Part shown: positions 12,670-23,089 of the stretch, in pieces
How positions within the stretch are numbered: the first letter of the stretch is position 1
Layout: each line of letters starts with the position of its first letter
DNA from: Marisa cornuarietis
Taxonomy: Eukaryota > Mollusca > Gastropoda > Architaenioglossa > Ampullariidae
Assembly: GCA_004794655.1 (NCBI GenBank)
Contig: SMMW01000521.1
Location: forward strand, 6,090,623-6,154,622
DNA: 64,000 bases
Direction of reading: 5' to 3'
The notes under the pieces: model-generated
The model's input: only the letters and a program-made list of their open reading frames with translations
What the model was told of the DNA's origin: nothing
Database searches by the model: none
Position numbers and translations under genes: made by a program

Positions 12670-12842
12670 GATGTGTATATAATATATGTGTATATATGTG
12701 TATATATGTGTATATAGATGTGTATATGTGTATACTATATGTGTATATATGTATAGATATATGTACATGCGTATAATATATGTGTATATATGTATATATA
12801 TGTTATAATATATGTGTATATATGTATATATGTGTATATACA
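12670..12842. repeat. AT-rich (TGTATATA)n-type simple repeat
   Basis: Imperfect alternation of TATATATG and TGTATATA over about 170 bp. Confidence 0.9.
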
Positions 12843-14190
12843 GGTCTCGGCTTTGTTCAAACGTCCCGTGCGAAATTCGTCTCCACACCGCAAGAATTTG
12901 CTCAAAACATTTCAAAATGGATTGTTATCGAGTCACATATACAGTACAAGCAAGTCTTCGACTTTCAGTAAACCGAAGAAATGTTATTCCTACAGCAGTG
13001 CTTACTATAAAACAGCACGAGATGTTACAACCAACTACGACTGCTGGTAGATCAAACACCAGATATACAACATCGACAGTTTCTACACCGTCTGGTCTAC
13101 AAGTAACATGGTGTGACAGTCACAAACAGATCATCAGTCCTATCTTTATCAGCATAATGCTAACAACAACTGACAGGGTGAGGGCAACATTGATGTGTGT
13201 GATCCAAACAGCTGGAAAAGGAATAATAAAGGGTTGAGGATGATAAACATATTATAAGGAGCTTAAATGGGAACACGTGCGAGTATCAGTAAGTAAATAG
13301 AAAATTGTGCATGCAGGTAAATGAGGAAGACATAATTTTTACATCGATAAACATGTTTCAAACTATCATTATATTTTTAATTGTAAAAAAATTCTCATCA
13401 GCAGTCAGTTGTAACTATAAAATAAAAATACAATGCTTGAAACTATCAAATAAAAATAAAATTACAAGAGTTTATCTTAGACAAACACTTTTGACAGGTG
13501 TTTATATTTTATTAACAATAATACACACGGGAAAATTGACTCAAATGCGTCCACTTAGTAACAGACAATCAGTAATAATACAAAATAGACTGCAATGACC
13601 CTGATTGTTGTCCATCAAATGTTGATCTGATTGACTTACAAGTCTGTTGAATGAATTTAGTTTGGACAATTTAATTATTTTTTAAATTTCATTCGAATCT
13701 TCTAAATAAAGTTCCAATATGTAGGACTGTATTCCAAACTCAGCTGTTTCATTATCTGGGCAAATAATTTGCTTCTTAAACAGGACAACCTGAGCGATGT
13801 TTCTTCATTTGACTTGAAGACATCCACACTGGCTGTTACAAATACTCAGGGTTCGTAAGAGAACTCTTCAGTACAGGAGAGTAATTTTTCCTGCTTTCCT
13901 AGTTGCAGGTGGGAATGCCGGTGTTTGAAGTCTTCATTTACAGTTTTATACAACAATCCTATCTGACAGACACGCTGGCAAAATCAGCAACAAGCTCCAC
14001 AGTAGGTGCCGCGTGCACCAAACACACTCAGCTCATTAATTCGTGGCATCGCCAGCGGACATCCTGGTGAGTGAGAGACAACTCTAGTCACATGTGCTGA
14101 CGCTATACATGATGTTATTTCTCTTATCCGTACATAATCCCATATAACTTCGCAATAATAATTAAAGCATCAAGGACAAATCATGGTGAT
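12843..14190. other. No gene recognised upstream of the plus-strand lectin gene
   Basis: Open frames at about 12.8-13.6 kb overlap one another, have no recognisable domain and partly derive from the AT repeat. Nothing else can be supported before the TATA box at 14194. Confidence 0.5.
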
Positions 14191-14193
14191 GAC

Positions 14194-14200
14194 TATAAAT
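14194..14200 (+). promoter_or_regulatory. TATA box of the plus-strand lectin gene
   Basis: TATAAAT within GACTATAAAT, 46 nt upstream of the ATG at 14240. The extended GACTATAAAT context is shared with other lectin exon 1 copies in the window. Confidence 0.7.
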
Positions 14201-14239
14201 GTGGATTACTTTCGACTCTCAGTACCTGTACAGGCAACC

Positions 14240-16080
14240 ATGTCTTCAGCAACATTCATCCTGCTGCTGGCTCTTGGTAGCGTGTGCCGTGAGTAGTTTT
14301 CACTTCATTGTCTTTACTGTCTTTGTCGTGTGAGGAACCAAGCTACCCTCTCTATACTCATAGTCTTCTCTGTCGTCGTACGACGATAGCTACTCGTCAT
14401 TTGTATGACATGTTTGATATTTGTTGTATGGAGTGTATTCCGGCTTGTATGACATGTTGGATATTTGTTGTATGGAGTGTATTCCGGCTTGTATGACATG
14501 TTGGATATTTGTTGTATGGAGTGTATTCCGGCTTGTATGACATGTTCGATATTTGTTGTATGGAGTGTATTCCGGCTTGTATGACATGTTCGATATTTGT
14601 TGTATGGAGTGTATTCCGGCTTGTATGACATGTTGGATATTTGTTGTATTGAGTGTATTCCGGCTTGTATGACATGTTGGATATTTGTTGTATGGAGTGT
14701 ATTCCGGCTTGTATGACATGTTGAATATTTGTTGTATGGAGTGTGTTCCGGCTTGTATGACATGGATATTTGTTGTATGGAGTGTATTTCGGCTTGTATG
14801 ACATGTGTGATATTTGTTGTATGGAGTGTATTTCGGCTTGTATGACATGTGTGATATTTGTTCTATGGAGTGTATTCCGGCTTGTATGACATGTTTGATA
14901 TTTGTTGTATGGAGTGTATTCCGGCTTGTATGACATGTTTGATATTTGTTGTATGGAGTGTATTCCGGCTTGTGTGACATGTTGGATATTTGTTGTATTG
15001 AGTGTATTCCGGCTTGTACGACATGTTGGATATTTGTTGTATGGAGTGTATTCCGGCTTGTATGACATGTTTGATATTTGTTGTATGGAGTGTATTCCGG
15101 CTTGTATGACATGTTTAATATTTGTTGTATGGAGTGTATTCCGGCTTGTATGACATGTTTGATATTTGTTGTATGGAGTGTATTCCGGCTTGTATGACAT
15201 GTTGGATATTTGTTGTATGGTGTGTATTCCGGCTTGTATGACATGGATATTTGTTGTATGGAGTGTATTCCGGCTTGTATGACATGTTTGATATTTGTTG
15301 TATGGAGTGTATTCCGGCTTGTATGACATGTTTGATATTTGTTGTATGGAGTGTATTCCGGCTTGTATGACATGTTGGATATTTGTTGTATGGAGTGTAT
15401 TCCGGCTTGTATGACATGTGGGATATTTGTTCTATGGAGTGTATTCCGGCTTGTATGACATGTTTGATATTTGTTGTATGGAGTGTATTCCGGTTTGTAT
15501 GACATGTTTGATATTTGTTGTATGGAGTGTTATCCGGCTTGTATGACATGTTGGATATTTGTTGTATGGAGTGTATTCTGGCTTGTATGACATGTTGGAT
15601 ATTTGTTGTATGGAGTGTATTCCGGCTTGTATGACATGTTGGATATTTGTTGTATGGAGTGTATTCTGGCTTGTATGACATGTTGGATATTTGTTGTATG
15701 GAGTGTATTCCGGCTTGTATGAGATGTTGGATATTTGTGCTGAGGACTGTGTTTGACGCTGTGTGTGACGCTGTGTGTGACGCTGCCCTGTGACGTGGAG
15801 GTGACGGCCCGCTACACACCCACATTTTGTCTTCATCTTATTTTGACGTCAGCGCCTTGAGCTGTCCACAGGCCAGGATGTGGCGATATACAAGCCAACA
15901 TCATTATTTCGTTATTATTTGCAGCCTCGCTGACAGATTTTCAATTGGGTTGAGCAAACTGTTACCGACTACTGGCTTCATGTCTTTCTTCGTCCCATTC
16001 GTCCTTCTATAGACATTACATTTGCATGTTGCTTTGCGTGCGTCCGTGTACGTGTTTGTATTATTGTCCAGAGGTTTTTC

Positions 16081-16130
<50 letters not shown>

Positions 16131-16344
16131 TAATTTTGTTGATATATCTCTGTACCACTGTTTGTGTGTGTGTGTGTGTGTGTGGGGGGGTATTAATTTT
16201 GTTGATATATCTCTGTACCATTGTTTGTGGACATGTTTTAGTCTGTTTCACTTTGTCGGTTGAGTGAATTTGTGTCTTTGAATTTCTTTGTAAAGCGTAT
16301 TGAGCCTTCTGTAAAGCAGGGAAATGCACTATATAAATTTCCGC

Positions 16345-16375
<31 letters not shown>

Positions 16376-17642
16376 TCTAAGGGATAGGTCCTGACCTTTT
16401 ATGTCTTTTCTCTTTGTTAAATTAAAAAAGACAGTGAATATTCAAAGTTCAATGTCATGTGATGTTTGCAGATTGCTCTCAGTGTCCAGTGTCATGGATT
16501 ACATATGGACACTCCTGCTACGCCTACATTAAATTTTCTTACACATGGGCAAACGCAGCGGTAAGTTTGTGATTGTTACCTCTTCCCAGCAATCAAATGT
16601 GAGCGGACTTTTAAAATAAAACTTACGAGAACAGCGTAGAGTCTTTGTGGTTTAGCAGCTACAGGATAACATAAGGCCAATCACTTCTAGTTATCAACTT
16701 TTTGTTAAAAATAGCTGCAATCTTATTCTCGTTTCGATGATCGTGGATCAGTAATCTTTGACTGTTTCAAAAGTAACTGGCTCCCAGATAGCGACGAGAA
16801 GAGATGCCAGACCATGTACAGTCTATTTGTTGTTTGTTATTTTGACAGAGTCTCTGCAGGACTCTTGGTGGCTACCTCGTCGAAATCACGTCTGCCTCGG
16901 AAAATAAATTTGTCCTCAGTTTGATTGGCAACAGTCAAGGTAAGTTAAATGTGTTCACAAAAGGGACCGTTTGCCGGGAAACATGGTCCATTGGGTGCTC
17001 AAATCCGCCTTCTACAGTCACGGGTATATGCGGGGAGGAATATTATCATAACCACAATTTTATTGTGAACTTGACAAGTCCATATAACACTTTGCATAGC
17101 CTTATAAGGGAAACGTTTTAAATATTGCACTCTGATGTTGGCTTAAAATATAAAACTAAGCTTGTCTTAAAACATGCGGTTATTTTGTACATGTCTAAAT
17201 AAAGGTCTTCATCGGCCATTACTGCTTTCATTGCAACAATTTCAACAACGACCTTAAGAGTCGAACTGCTTCGCGATTAAACGCTTTGTGAACACCAGGA
17301 AATGTGGGCAGACATGACTATTGCTAGTTATAGCCTTATACACTGGACATGACAGACGTGCTTCACGATTAGTTTTACCTCATTTGACTTTTGTCACACT
17401 GTCAGCTGTTTGTCCTGTAAATGTACTCAGTGTGGCTGGGAATCGACTCCATTGTGCAAGAGGGACGCTGGGTGCTGACGACGAGTGACCGACCCTTGAC
17501 TTACATTAACTGGGCGCCTGGAGAACCGCACCAAGGGATGGAGGCCTTCGCTCTCATGGAACCTGATGGTCGCTGGCGAGATTATGGAAAATCATACGAA
17601 ACACCGTCAGTCTGTGAGAGGAGTAAGTCTAACATACAATAG
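14240..17642 (+). CDS. Secreted C-type lectin-like protein, 146 aa, four exons
   Basis: Exons are 14240-14288, 16472-16560, 16849-16939 and 17431-17642. All have GT-AG introns in phases 1, 0 and 1 and total 441 bp including the stop. Residues 1-16 (MSSATFILLLALGSVC) form a signal peptide. Residues 17-46 carry the N-terminal Cys pair (QCPVSW, HSCYAY). Residues 47-76 carry C1 (SLCRTLGGYLVEI). Residues 77-146 contain VWLGID, INWAPGEPH and end with PSVCER. The fold is clearly CTL, but the two inner cysteines are replaced by Phe116 and Lys130, EPN is EPH, and WND is WRD, so canonical calcium-dependent sugar binding is doubtful. The exon 4 acceptor (TGTACTCAG) is chosen because it alone keeps the frame. 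Intron 1 holds a VNTR composite element. Function beyond a secreted lectin-like domain is unknown. Confidence 0.8.
14398..15735. repeat. 44-bp minisatellite, about 30 copies (intron 1 of lectin gene)
   Basis: The unit contains GTTGTATGGAGTGTATTCC and GGCTTGTATGACATGTT. A few units lack about 4-5 nt at the GACATG/GATATT junction. The same unit forms a second array at 26741-27424. Long minus-strand frames repeating YKPEYTPYNKY come from this array and are not proteins. Confidence 0.95.
16081..16185. repeat. Two (TG)n tracts inside the composite element
   Basis: (TG)n at 16081-16129 and 16163-16185. The sequence around them, TATTAATTTTGTTGATATAT, is itself present twice, giving an 80-bp-scale duplication containing the GT tract. 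Confidence 0.85.
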
Positions 17643-17828
17643 TTAAAGTGTTAATAAGTGTTAACTATACCCTGATAAAATAATATTAACCATATTCTAT
17701 TTGACACAAGGGTTCGAGATACCAAAAAGCAAAAGAAAGTCGTGTCTTTTTGAATCAATATTAGTTTCTTTTTGTCTTTCATGTACTTGTATGAGACTGG
17801 AAATTAATCTCTATTTAATTAATTTTGA

Positions 17829-17834
17829 AATAAA
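17829..17834 (+). terminator. Candidate polyadenylation signal of the plus-strand lectin gene
   Basis: AATAAA located 187 nt after the stop codon. It is the first canonical hexamer downstream in the gene's orientation. Confidence 0.45.
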
Positions 17835-18168
17835 CTGTGATACACTATTGTAATATTACCTTAAGGACTGATGGGTATACGAGCACATATGAATATTAAA
17901 ATATTATAGACACAGTACGCACTCCTGCGCTTTTATAATAATGCTATTTACTTTTTACAGGTTTGCAAACTATGTTTAAAAATCTTTAAATTTACTTGCA
18001 AATAGGTTCTTTGTTATAGCACACCTGTTCTCCAAAATATTTATTACGTTAAGCGATTTTGGAGGATAATCGTTTCCATACTTAGTTTTAGGTCCTGCCA
18101 TTGCACTGGTAAGGCTCTCGGGGGCTGAGAGTTGGCTCTCTCAGCCACCCACACCATCATATATCTAT

Positions 18169-18172
<4 letters not shown>

Positions 18173-18238
<66 letters not shown>
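18173..18238. repeat. (CAGA)n(CA)n compound microsatellite
   Basis: Tetranucleotide GACA repeats pass directly into a CA dinucleotide run. Confidence 0.95.
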
Positions 18239-18239
<1 letters not shown>

Positions 18240-18243
<4 letters not shown>

Positions 18244-20330
18244 GATGGCAGCTACGAAGCCTATCGCTCTATAGTCAACAGATAAGCAGGAACAATTCAA
18301 AATATCTGTTTATTGGCGGTCACTAGAAGTGGATGACCAACAAAAAGAAGAAAGAAAACAAAAAATAATCACCAAAAGAAAAAACACGAACAAACACAGA
18401 AGCAAAAGACTCAGCAGAATAAACAAAAAAAAAAAAAAACCCAAATTGTAAGACACCCACCGAACCCAGAACCGCTTGGAGTGGCAACTACAGGCTGAGT
18501 GGGTTACTGTAGACAAACACTCCCCCTCTCACACCCCTGCTTGGGGCAACACACCCCCCGTCACCTGCTGTGTCTGCTATGACCAGCAGCCAACCCTACA
18601 GTCCCTCCTCTCGGTAACAAAAGTCACTGACGATTTGACGATTATTTGACGAGTTACTGATGATTTGATGAGTCCTTGACAATTTGTCAAGTGGACGATC
18701 TAGAAGGTTTTGATGTTTTGATGATAGACGATTTACTGACGGTTTGACGACGCTTTGAGCCTACAGAAAATGAATTGCAATACAGTCGCGTAGCCCCCAG
18801 CCACGAGCAAAAAAAAATAAATAAAAAAGACTAGCATCTAAATCCTCCTCCTTCTCCCCCCCCCAACACACACAAAATTCCTCTCAGCCACACTCGGTCG
18901 CGCATTGCACACTTGTGCATACTTGGCCAGGTAGCCATCGGTCGGAAACACAACGGCAGGAGTAATATTTCTACTCACCCACCGGCTCCTGACACGCGTC
19001 CTTCTGTCGTGTACAGAAATCACTGGAGAGGATTCTGGTACTGGTTCCTAGGATCGGTCCCATGCACCAAGCCAGGGACTGCACAAAGATAAATCCTCAG
19101 CACACCAGCATCCTTCAGTGCTTGGCAACCCTAAGACCCAATGACATGCAGGGTCTCTCCATCCGCACTGAAGCTCTTCTCTCCCTTTTTCTTTAAATGA
19201 TTCCCTCACACTATTTATACCCTGCCCAGCGAGAGTGTCAGAGACCATATATCTCTTTTCCACAATGTAGTTCACACATTCTAGTAACATGGGCCCGACC
19301 TTTCTCTGACCCGCGGAAGGGACCTTGCTGGCCTTGCTAGGTGGGTGTCCCAGACAACAGGCCCAGCAAACACCTGTGATGACAGTTCGGGAACCGACAG
19401 TCCTGAAAATCGTCTTCCCACTACCCTCTTCAACCCATCATACCACCAACCACCTTGACCAGTGCTGACCCAGCATGAGACACGCGACACTTGGTAGACT
19501 CCAGAGACTAACTTTCTCACACAACTCACAAGTAGCGACTTGCACGATGTCTCGGTTAATTCGTGAAGAAGATCAGCGAATAATTCAATTATACTCGCAT
19601 TACCATCAAGATCAGAGAGATATACGACTTTTGCAACTAGTTTTGTGTTCATGGTTTACGTGTGGAATTTGTTTATAGAGAAAAAACGTGTTTCATGAAG
19701 CTCTTCTATAAATGTCGAATAAATGTTTGGCAACAGAGTTTAGATTCTTTAAGGAAAAAAAAACCAGAAGTATTTGATTCTTCTTCTGTCCGTTGAAAGG
19801 TCGTGAACAGTGAACATTTCATTTACACTTTTCGTTTTGTGTTGAAGAATCTACATGTGCCTGTGATTATCGATGTCGAATAATGTCAAATAATTCATTT
19901 TCAGGCCTTATCTAGGACCAACACCTACGACACTTCGCTCTAAGGAGACACAAAACAGTTAACTGCTGGCAACGGACATCGATTTAAATATTCATCAGAT
20001 TTCTCTACTCAACTTGAGAGTCAAATTTTTTGGAGAAAAATAAAACTCATGTGGAAAAGCTCGTTTATCTTTTTCTTTATTCGTTCTTTTTGTGTTTTTG
20101 TGTTGTTGACGACGACGACGAAGTTTGATGATGATGATGATGATTGGAACATAAAACATGCGTATTGTTATTCTCAGACAACGCAATAATTTGCTACATT
20201 AGAATATGTCTGCCCCTCTCGCTTTTCTACCAAGATGTAGAGCAACTGTAGATGTTTACTGTCGTGAGCCTAAGGGGACAGGCACTCGCAAACTGTGGCA
20301 CTCAACTACTCCTTGTCCACGCCGACATGC
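18240..20330. other. No gene recognised
   Basis: It contains a poly-A run near 18425-18440, a degenerate array around 18620-18760 with repeated GACGATTTGACGA-like units, and a (GATG)n run near 20127-20143. Open frames on both strands have no recognisable domains. A repeat element is possible but cannot be named. Confidence 0.45.
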
Positions 20331-20339
20331 ATGCGTGTA

Positions 20340-20590
20340 GAATACACTGACCATAGACTGATAACTGATCAACACTTGTAAGTGTGTGGAATATACTTAC
20401 ACTAGACTGATAACTGATGAACACTTGTAAGTGTGGAATACACTGACCATAGACTGATAATTGACAAAGACTTGTAAGTGTGTGGAATACACTAACACTA
20501 GACTGATTGCCAAGGAAGAGCTGTAAGTGTGTAAAATACACTTAACTGCTGAAAGAGGAATACACGTACGTGTGTGCAATACACTTACAC
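20340..20590. repeat. Degenerate minisatellite, unit about 60 bp, 4-5 copies
   Basis: Repeated phrases are ACTTGTAAGTGTGTGGAATA, CACTGACCATAGACTG and ATAACTGATGAACA. Copies have diverged and vary in length. Confidence 0.8.
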
Positions 20591-20639
20591 TAGACATCAG
20601 GCTTTGCAAGATGTAGTGAAGACAACTTCTCAATAGCCT

Positions 20640-22655
20640 GTGCTATCTCTTTTCAAAGAACTCTGTCTAGTGCTAATAGTTTATATGAATTTGTTTCAAG
20701 GAAAATAAAAATAGCGTTTTAGCTTATTAAAGAGTTGGTGTGTATCTTATATGTAATGTTTGTACCTGATTTTTGCTCAGTGCAGTCTTTCTTGTACCCA
20801 CCCTTCCCAACCACAGCTGGCTTTCGAATGTCAAAGACTGGACTGGTCGTCCTGTACAGGACCTGCTGACTATCGCCCACAATAGACAAGAGTGACGGTC
20901 CCTGTCAGCTGCCGCGTCTATCCATGTGATCCCCCCAACCACAGGTGCCGGTCATGGAACTGACTGACTGACTGACTGACTGACTGACCACATGCACACA
21001 CTAGTCTATCGTTATGTCATAAATATGTTCTGCATGCTGCCTGTAGCCGAGAGCAACGACTTCCCTCGCTTTATAACTAGGGCAGATTAGTGGACTTTGC
21101 TATCGAGCTATCGTCTGCTGAGGATCACCACAAGGAGTAGATGCTGCAAGCGGCCAGAGACACTGAAGGAAAGGACAGCCATCACTGAACAGCGCTGACT
21201 CAACTCGCGTCCAGCTGTATACAAGCTGAACTTATTGACAGGCAGCTTCCGGTCTCTTTGTTTTGTACCCGCGAGCATAATATAGAATCCTTACATACTG
21301 AAGAAATCTTCTTAGAAAGTATGCTTATAGATATATATATATATATATTTTAATAAATGAATCATAATGTAAAATATCTTTGCTCAAACAGAGCGTTGTA
21401 TCGTAGTCTATGTATTTTTTTTGTAGTCAAGAAGATGGTTATGTCACACAAGCTCTCACTCTCTACCTCATTGTCTTTCTGAGTGGTTACAGAAAGCGTT
21501 TTCGAGAGTTTATCGTTTCTTAATGAATTTAATTCAGCATTAGTTCAGACCAAGGCTCTAAGCAACGTACCTTAAACTCCATTTATTCTGTAACACATTT
21601 AAATCCTTATTTATTGATTTTTTAACGATGTTGTTTTGAACACATTCCCATCGTGCGTTGTGACTTCTTATTATAATACATCACTTATTACCTTCTGTAA
21701 TGAGTTAGGGGGAGGTCTTGTATTGTTTCGTGTGTGAATGGTGTCTTGTGTTTGACGTCTTGTGTGCGTCATTTGTTCGACGTCATTTTGGAAAAGAAAC
21801 GCGTGCGCGCACTCTCTCTCATTATCTAATACAAACAGTTTTAAGACACCAGTGTGAGATAAATCATTATTTTTACGTCTATGAATCTTTTTATCTGGCA
21901 CAGCAACACTTATAACCAATGAAAAGTTGAATTATTCTAATTATAAAAAAGTGATATTTCTCTTGCCTGGTGACTTATCTTCAATGTGACATTCCGGTTT
22001 GAAATGTCTGGAGCAAATAGTCGCTCTTTCGATGTTAAAACTAGAATCACGATTCACAACTCTCACAAGAGCTTTTTCCCAGTCTTGATTGTCTAGTCTT
22101 CGTATGCGGAAGAATGATAAGCCTTTGAGTCGACTTTTGCATGAAGGGCAGCCAAGAATAGCACATCTAGTGCCTGGCATCTCAAAATAACTACAACAAG
22201 AAGCTCTGTGACACAGTGTGTAAAGTGAAACCGGAAAAATGATGCAATGACTTAGTTGGTGGTAAGATTCAGTGGGATAGTATTAGGTCTTAGCTCAAGA
22301 TGGTACTTGAAGCGGGGAGTTTTCTCTTGTTGAACCCACCTAGTGACACATGTTTCTATTTTTTTCTCCCCAGGCCTCTTGCCGTTGTTGTTCTTCGTCA
22401 TCTTCTGTTTAGTATTCCGCTTTGTCATAATCTTTTCTACTCTTTTGTGTATGTAATCACGTGGATTTTTTCATTCGTCCACCCCTACGTTCATTTTATG
22501 CTTCATCGTCGTTGTCCTGTCCTACATCGCCAGTCAGATATGCAAAATACATGTACCAACACAGAAGTTGTAACTCGAAGTTGTACTGAAGACAAAATAC
22601 AAGATACAAGACAACTTTATTTATCCCCAAAGGGCAATTCCAATAAGAGCACCAG
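20640..22655. repeat. Dispersed repeat with THAP relic, copy 1 (pairs with 54030-55560)
   Basis: Collinear with 54030-55560 over most of its length. This copy has an extra block of about 530 bp near 21425-21960. Shared landmarks are a GACT microsatellite (20960-20990), AT runs near 21328, the THAP open frame on the minus strand, and the 3' stretch TTTATTTATCCCCAAAGGGC. A portion at 21150-22240 is homologous, inverted, to the TIR element at 33991-35125. The outer parts belong to some other element or to the duplicated host segment. Confidence 0.7.
21941..22180 (-). pseudogene. THAP zinc-finger domain relic, copy 1
   Basis: An ATG-started frame of 79 codons. It shows the THAP pattern: C-x4-C near the N terminus (MPGTRCAILGC), SFFRIRR, a conserved Trp (QDWEKAL) and ICSRHFKPEC, which supplies the C-x2-H pair. 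THAP domains are DNA-binding zinc fingers found at the N terminus of P-element-type transposases and derived host proteins. The frame ends shortly after the finger and no transposase body follows, so this is a first-exon relic of a P-like element. An exon ending in a splice donor near KSPGK cannot be excluded. Confidence 0.7.
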
Positions 22656-22689
22656 ACGTCGCACAACCAGGGGCGGCCATCTTTTAAAA

Positions 22690-23058
22690 TAAAAAGGTGA
22701 ACTCAAAGTGCTATACACAAAGAACACACACACATGATAAATGCTAGCGGCCTACAGTCGTCAATTCTGGAATCGAGGACGTACGAGGACAAGTATATTT
22801 CTATTTTTTAGTCTGACCATGATAACTTACACATTGAAAACATCGCTACTAGCTTCCTATGAGGCCACCCACCAATGACATGAAAATGTTTACAGTTGTA
22901 TGGGGTTAGTTTTAGAATCACAGAAAAATAGCCGAATTCTGGTAGTAAGATCATCAGGTTAGTTTTATAATCACTATAAAAGCCAGATTCTGTTCAAGAA
23001 TTGCTGGATTGAACCACAGGAGGCAATCAAGAGCATGTTCAGCGTAGTCATAGTCTGT
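22690..23058. repeat. Dispersed repeat, copy 2 (pairs with 11337-11710)
   Basis: Starts at GTGAACTCAAAGTGCTATAC and ends near AGTCATAGTCTGTTCA. It is collinear with 11337-11710 with scattered substitutions and small indels. It sits directly between the THAP-bearing repeat and the LINE, suggesting nested insertions. Confidence 0.7.
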
Positions 23059-23089
23059 TCACAGGCGCTGATCCTCTTCGATCATGAAG

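Larger units (their letters stand above)
14398..16375 (+). mobile_element. VNTR-bearing composite retroelement, copy 1
   Basis: Three parts in a fixed order recur at 26741-28055: the 44-bp VNTR, about 600 bp of shared sequence with GT tracts, and a LINE-like 3' end. The shared part starts at GCTGAGGACTGTGTT (15738) and includes a TGACGTCA palindrome at 15844-15851. The end carries AAGCGTATTGAGCCTTCTG and GCACTATATAAATTTCC before an (ATT)n tail. The two copies differ in VNTR length and have unrelated flanks, as expected for separate insertions. A LINE-type tail implies mobilisation by LINE machinery; that is inference. No protein is encoded. Confidence 0.6.

Noticed and set aside
14314..15836. 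Long minus-strand frames repeating YKPEYTPYNKY, also at 26531-27523
   Set aside because: They are translations of the 44-bp minisatellite in all three frames; there is no start context, and the array lies in an intron of a plus-strand gene.
20727..20942. Conserved minus-strand frame starting MVGGITWIDAAADR, repeated at 54126-54341
   Set aside because: It is conserved only because both lie in copies of one dispersed repeat; no domain recognised.
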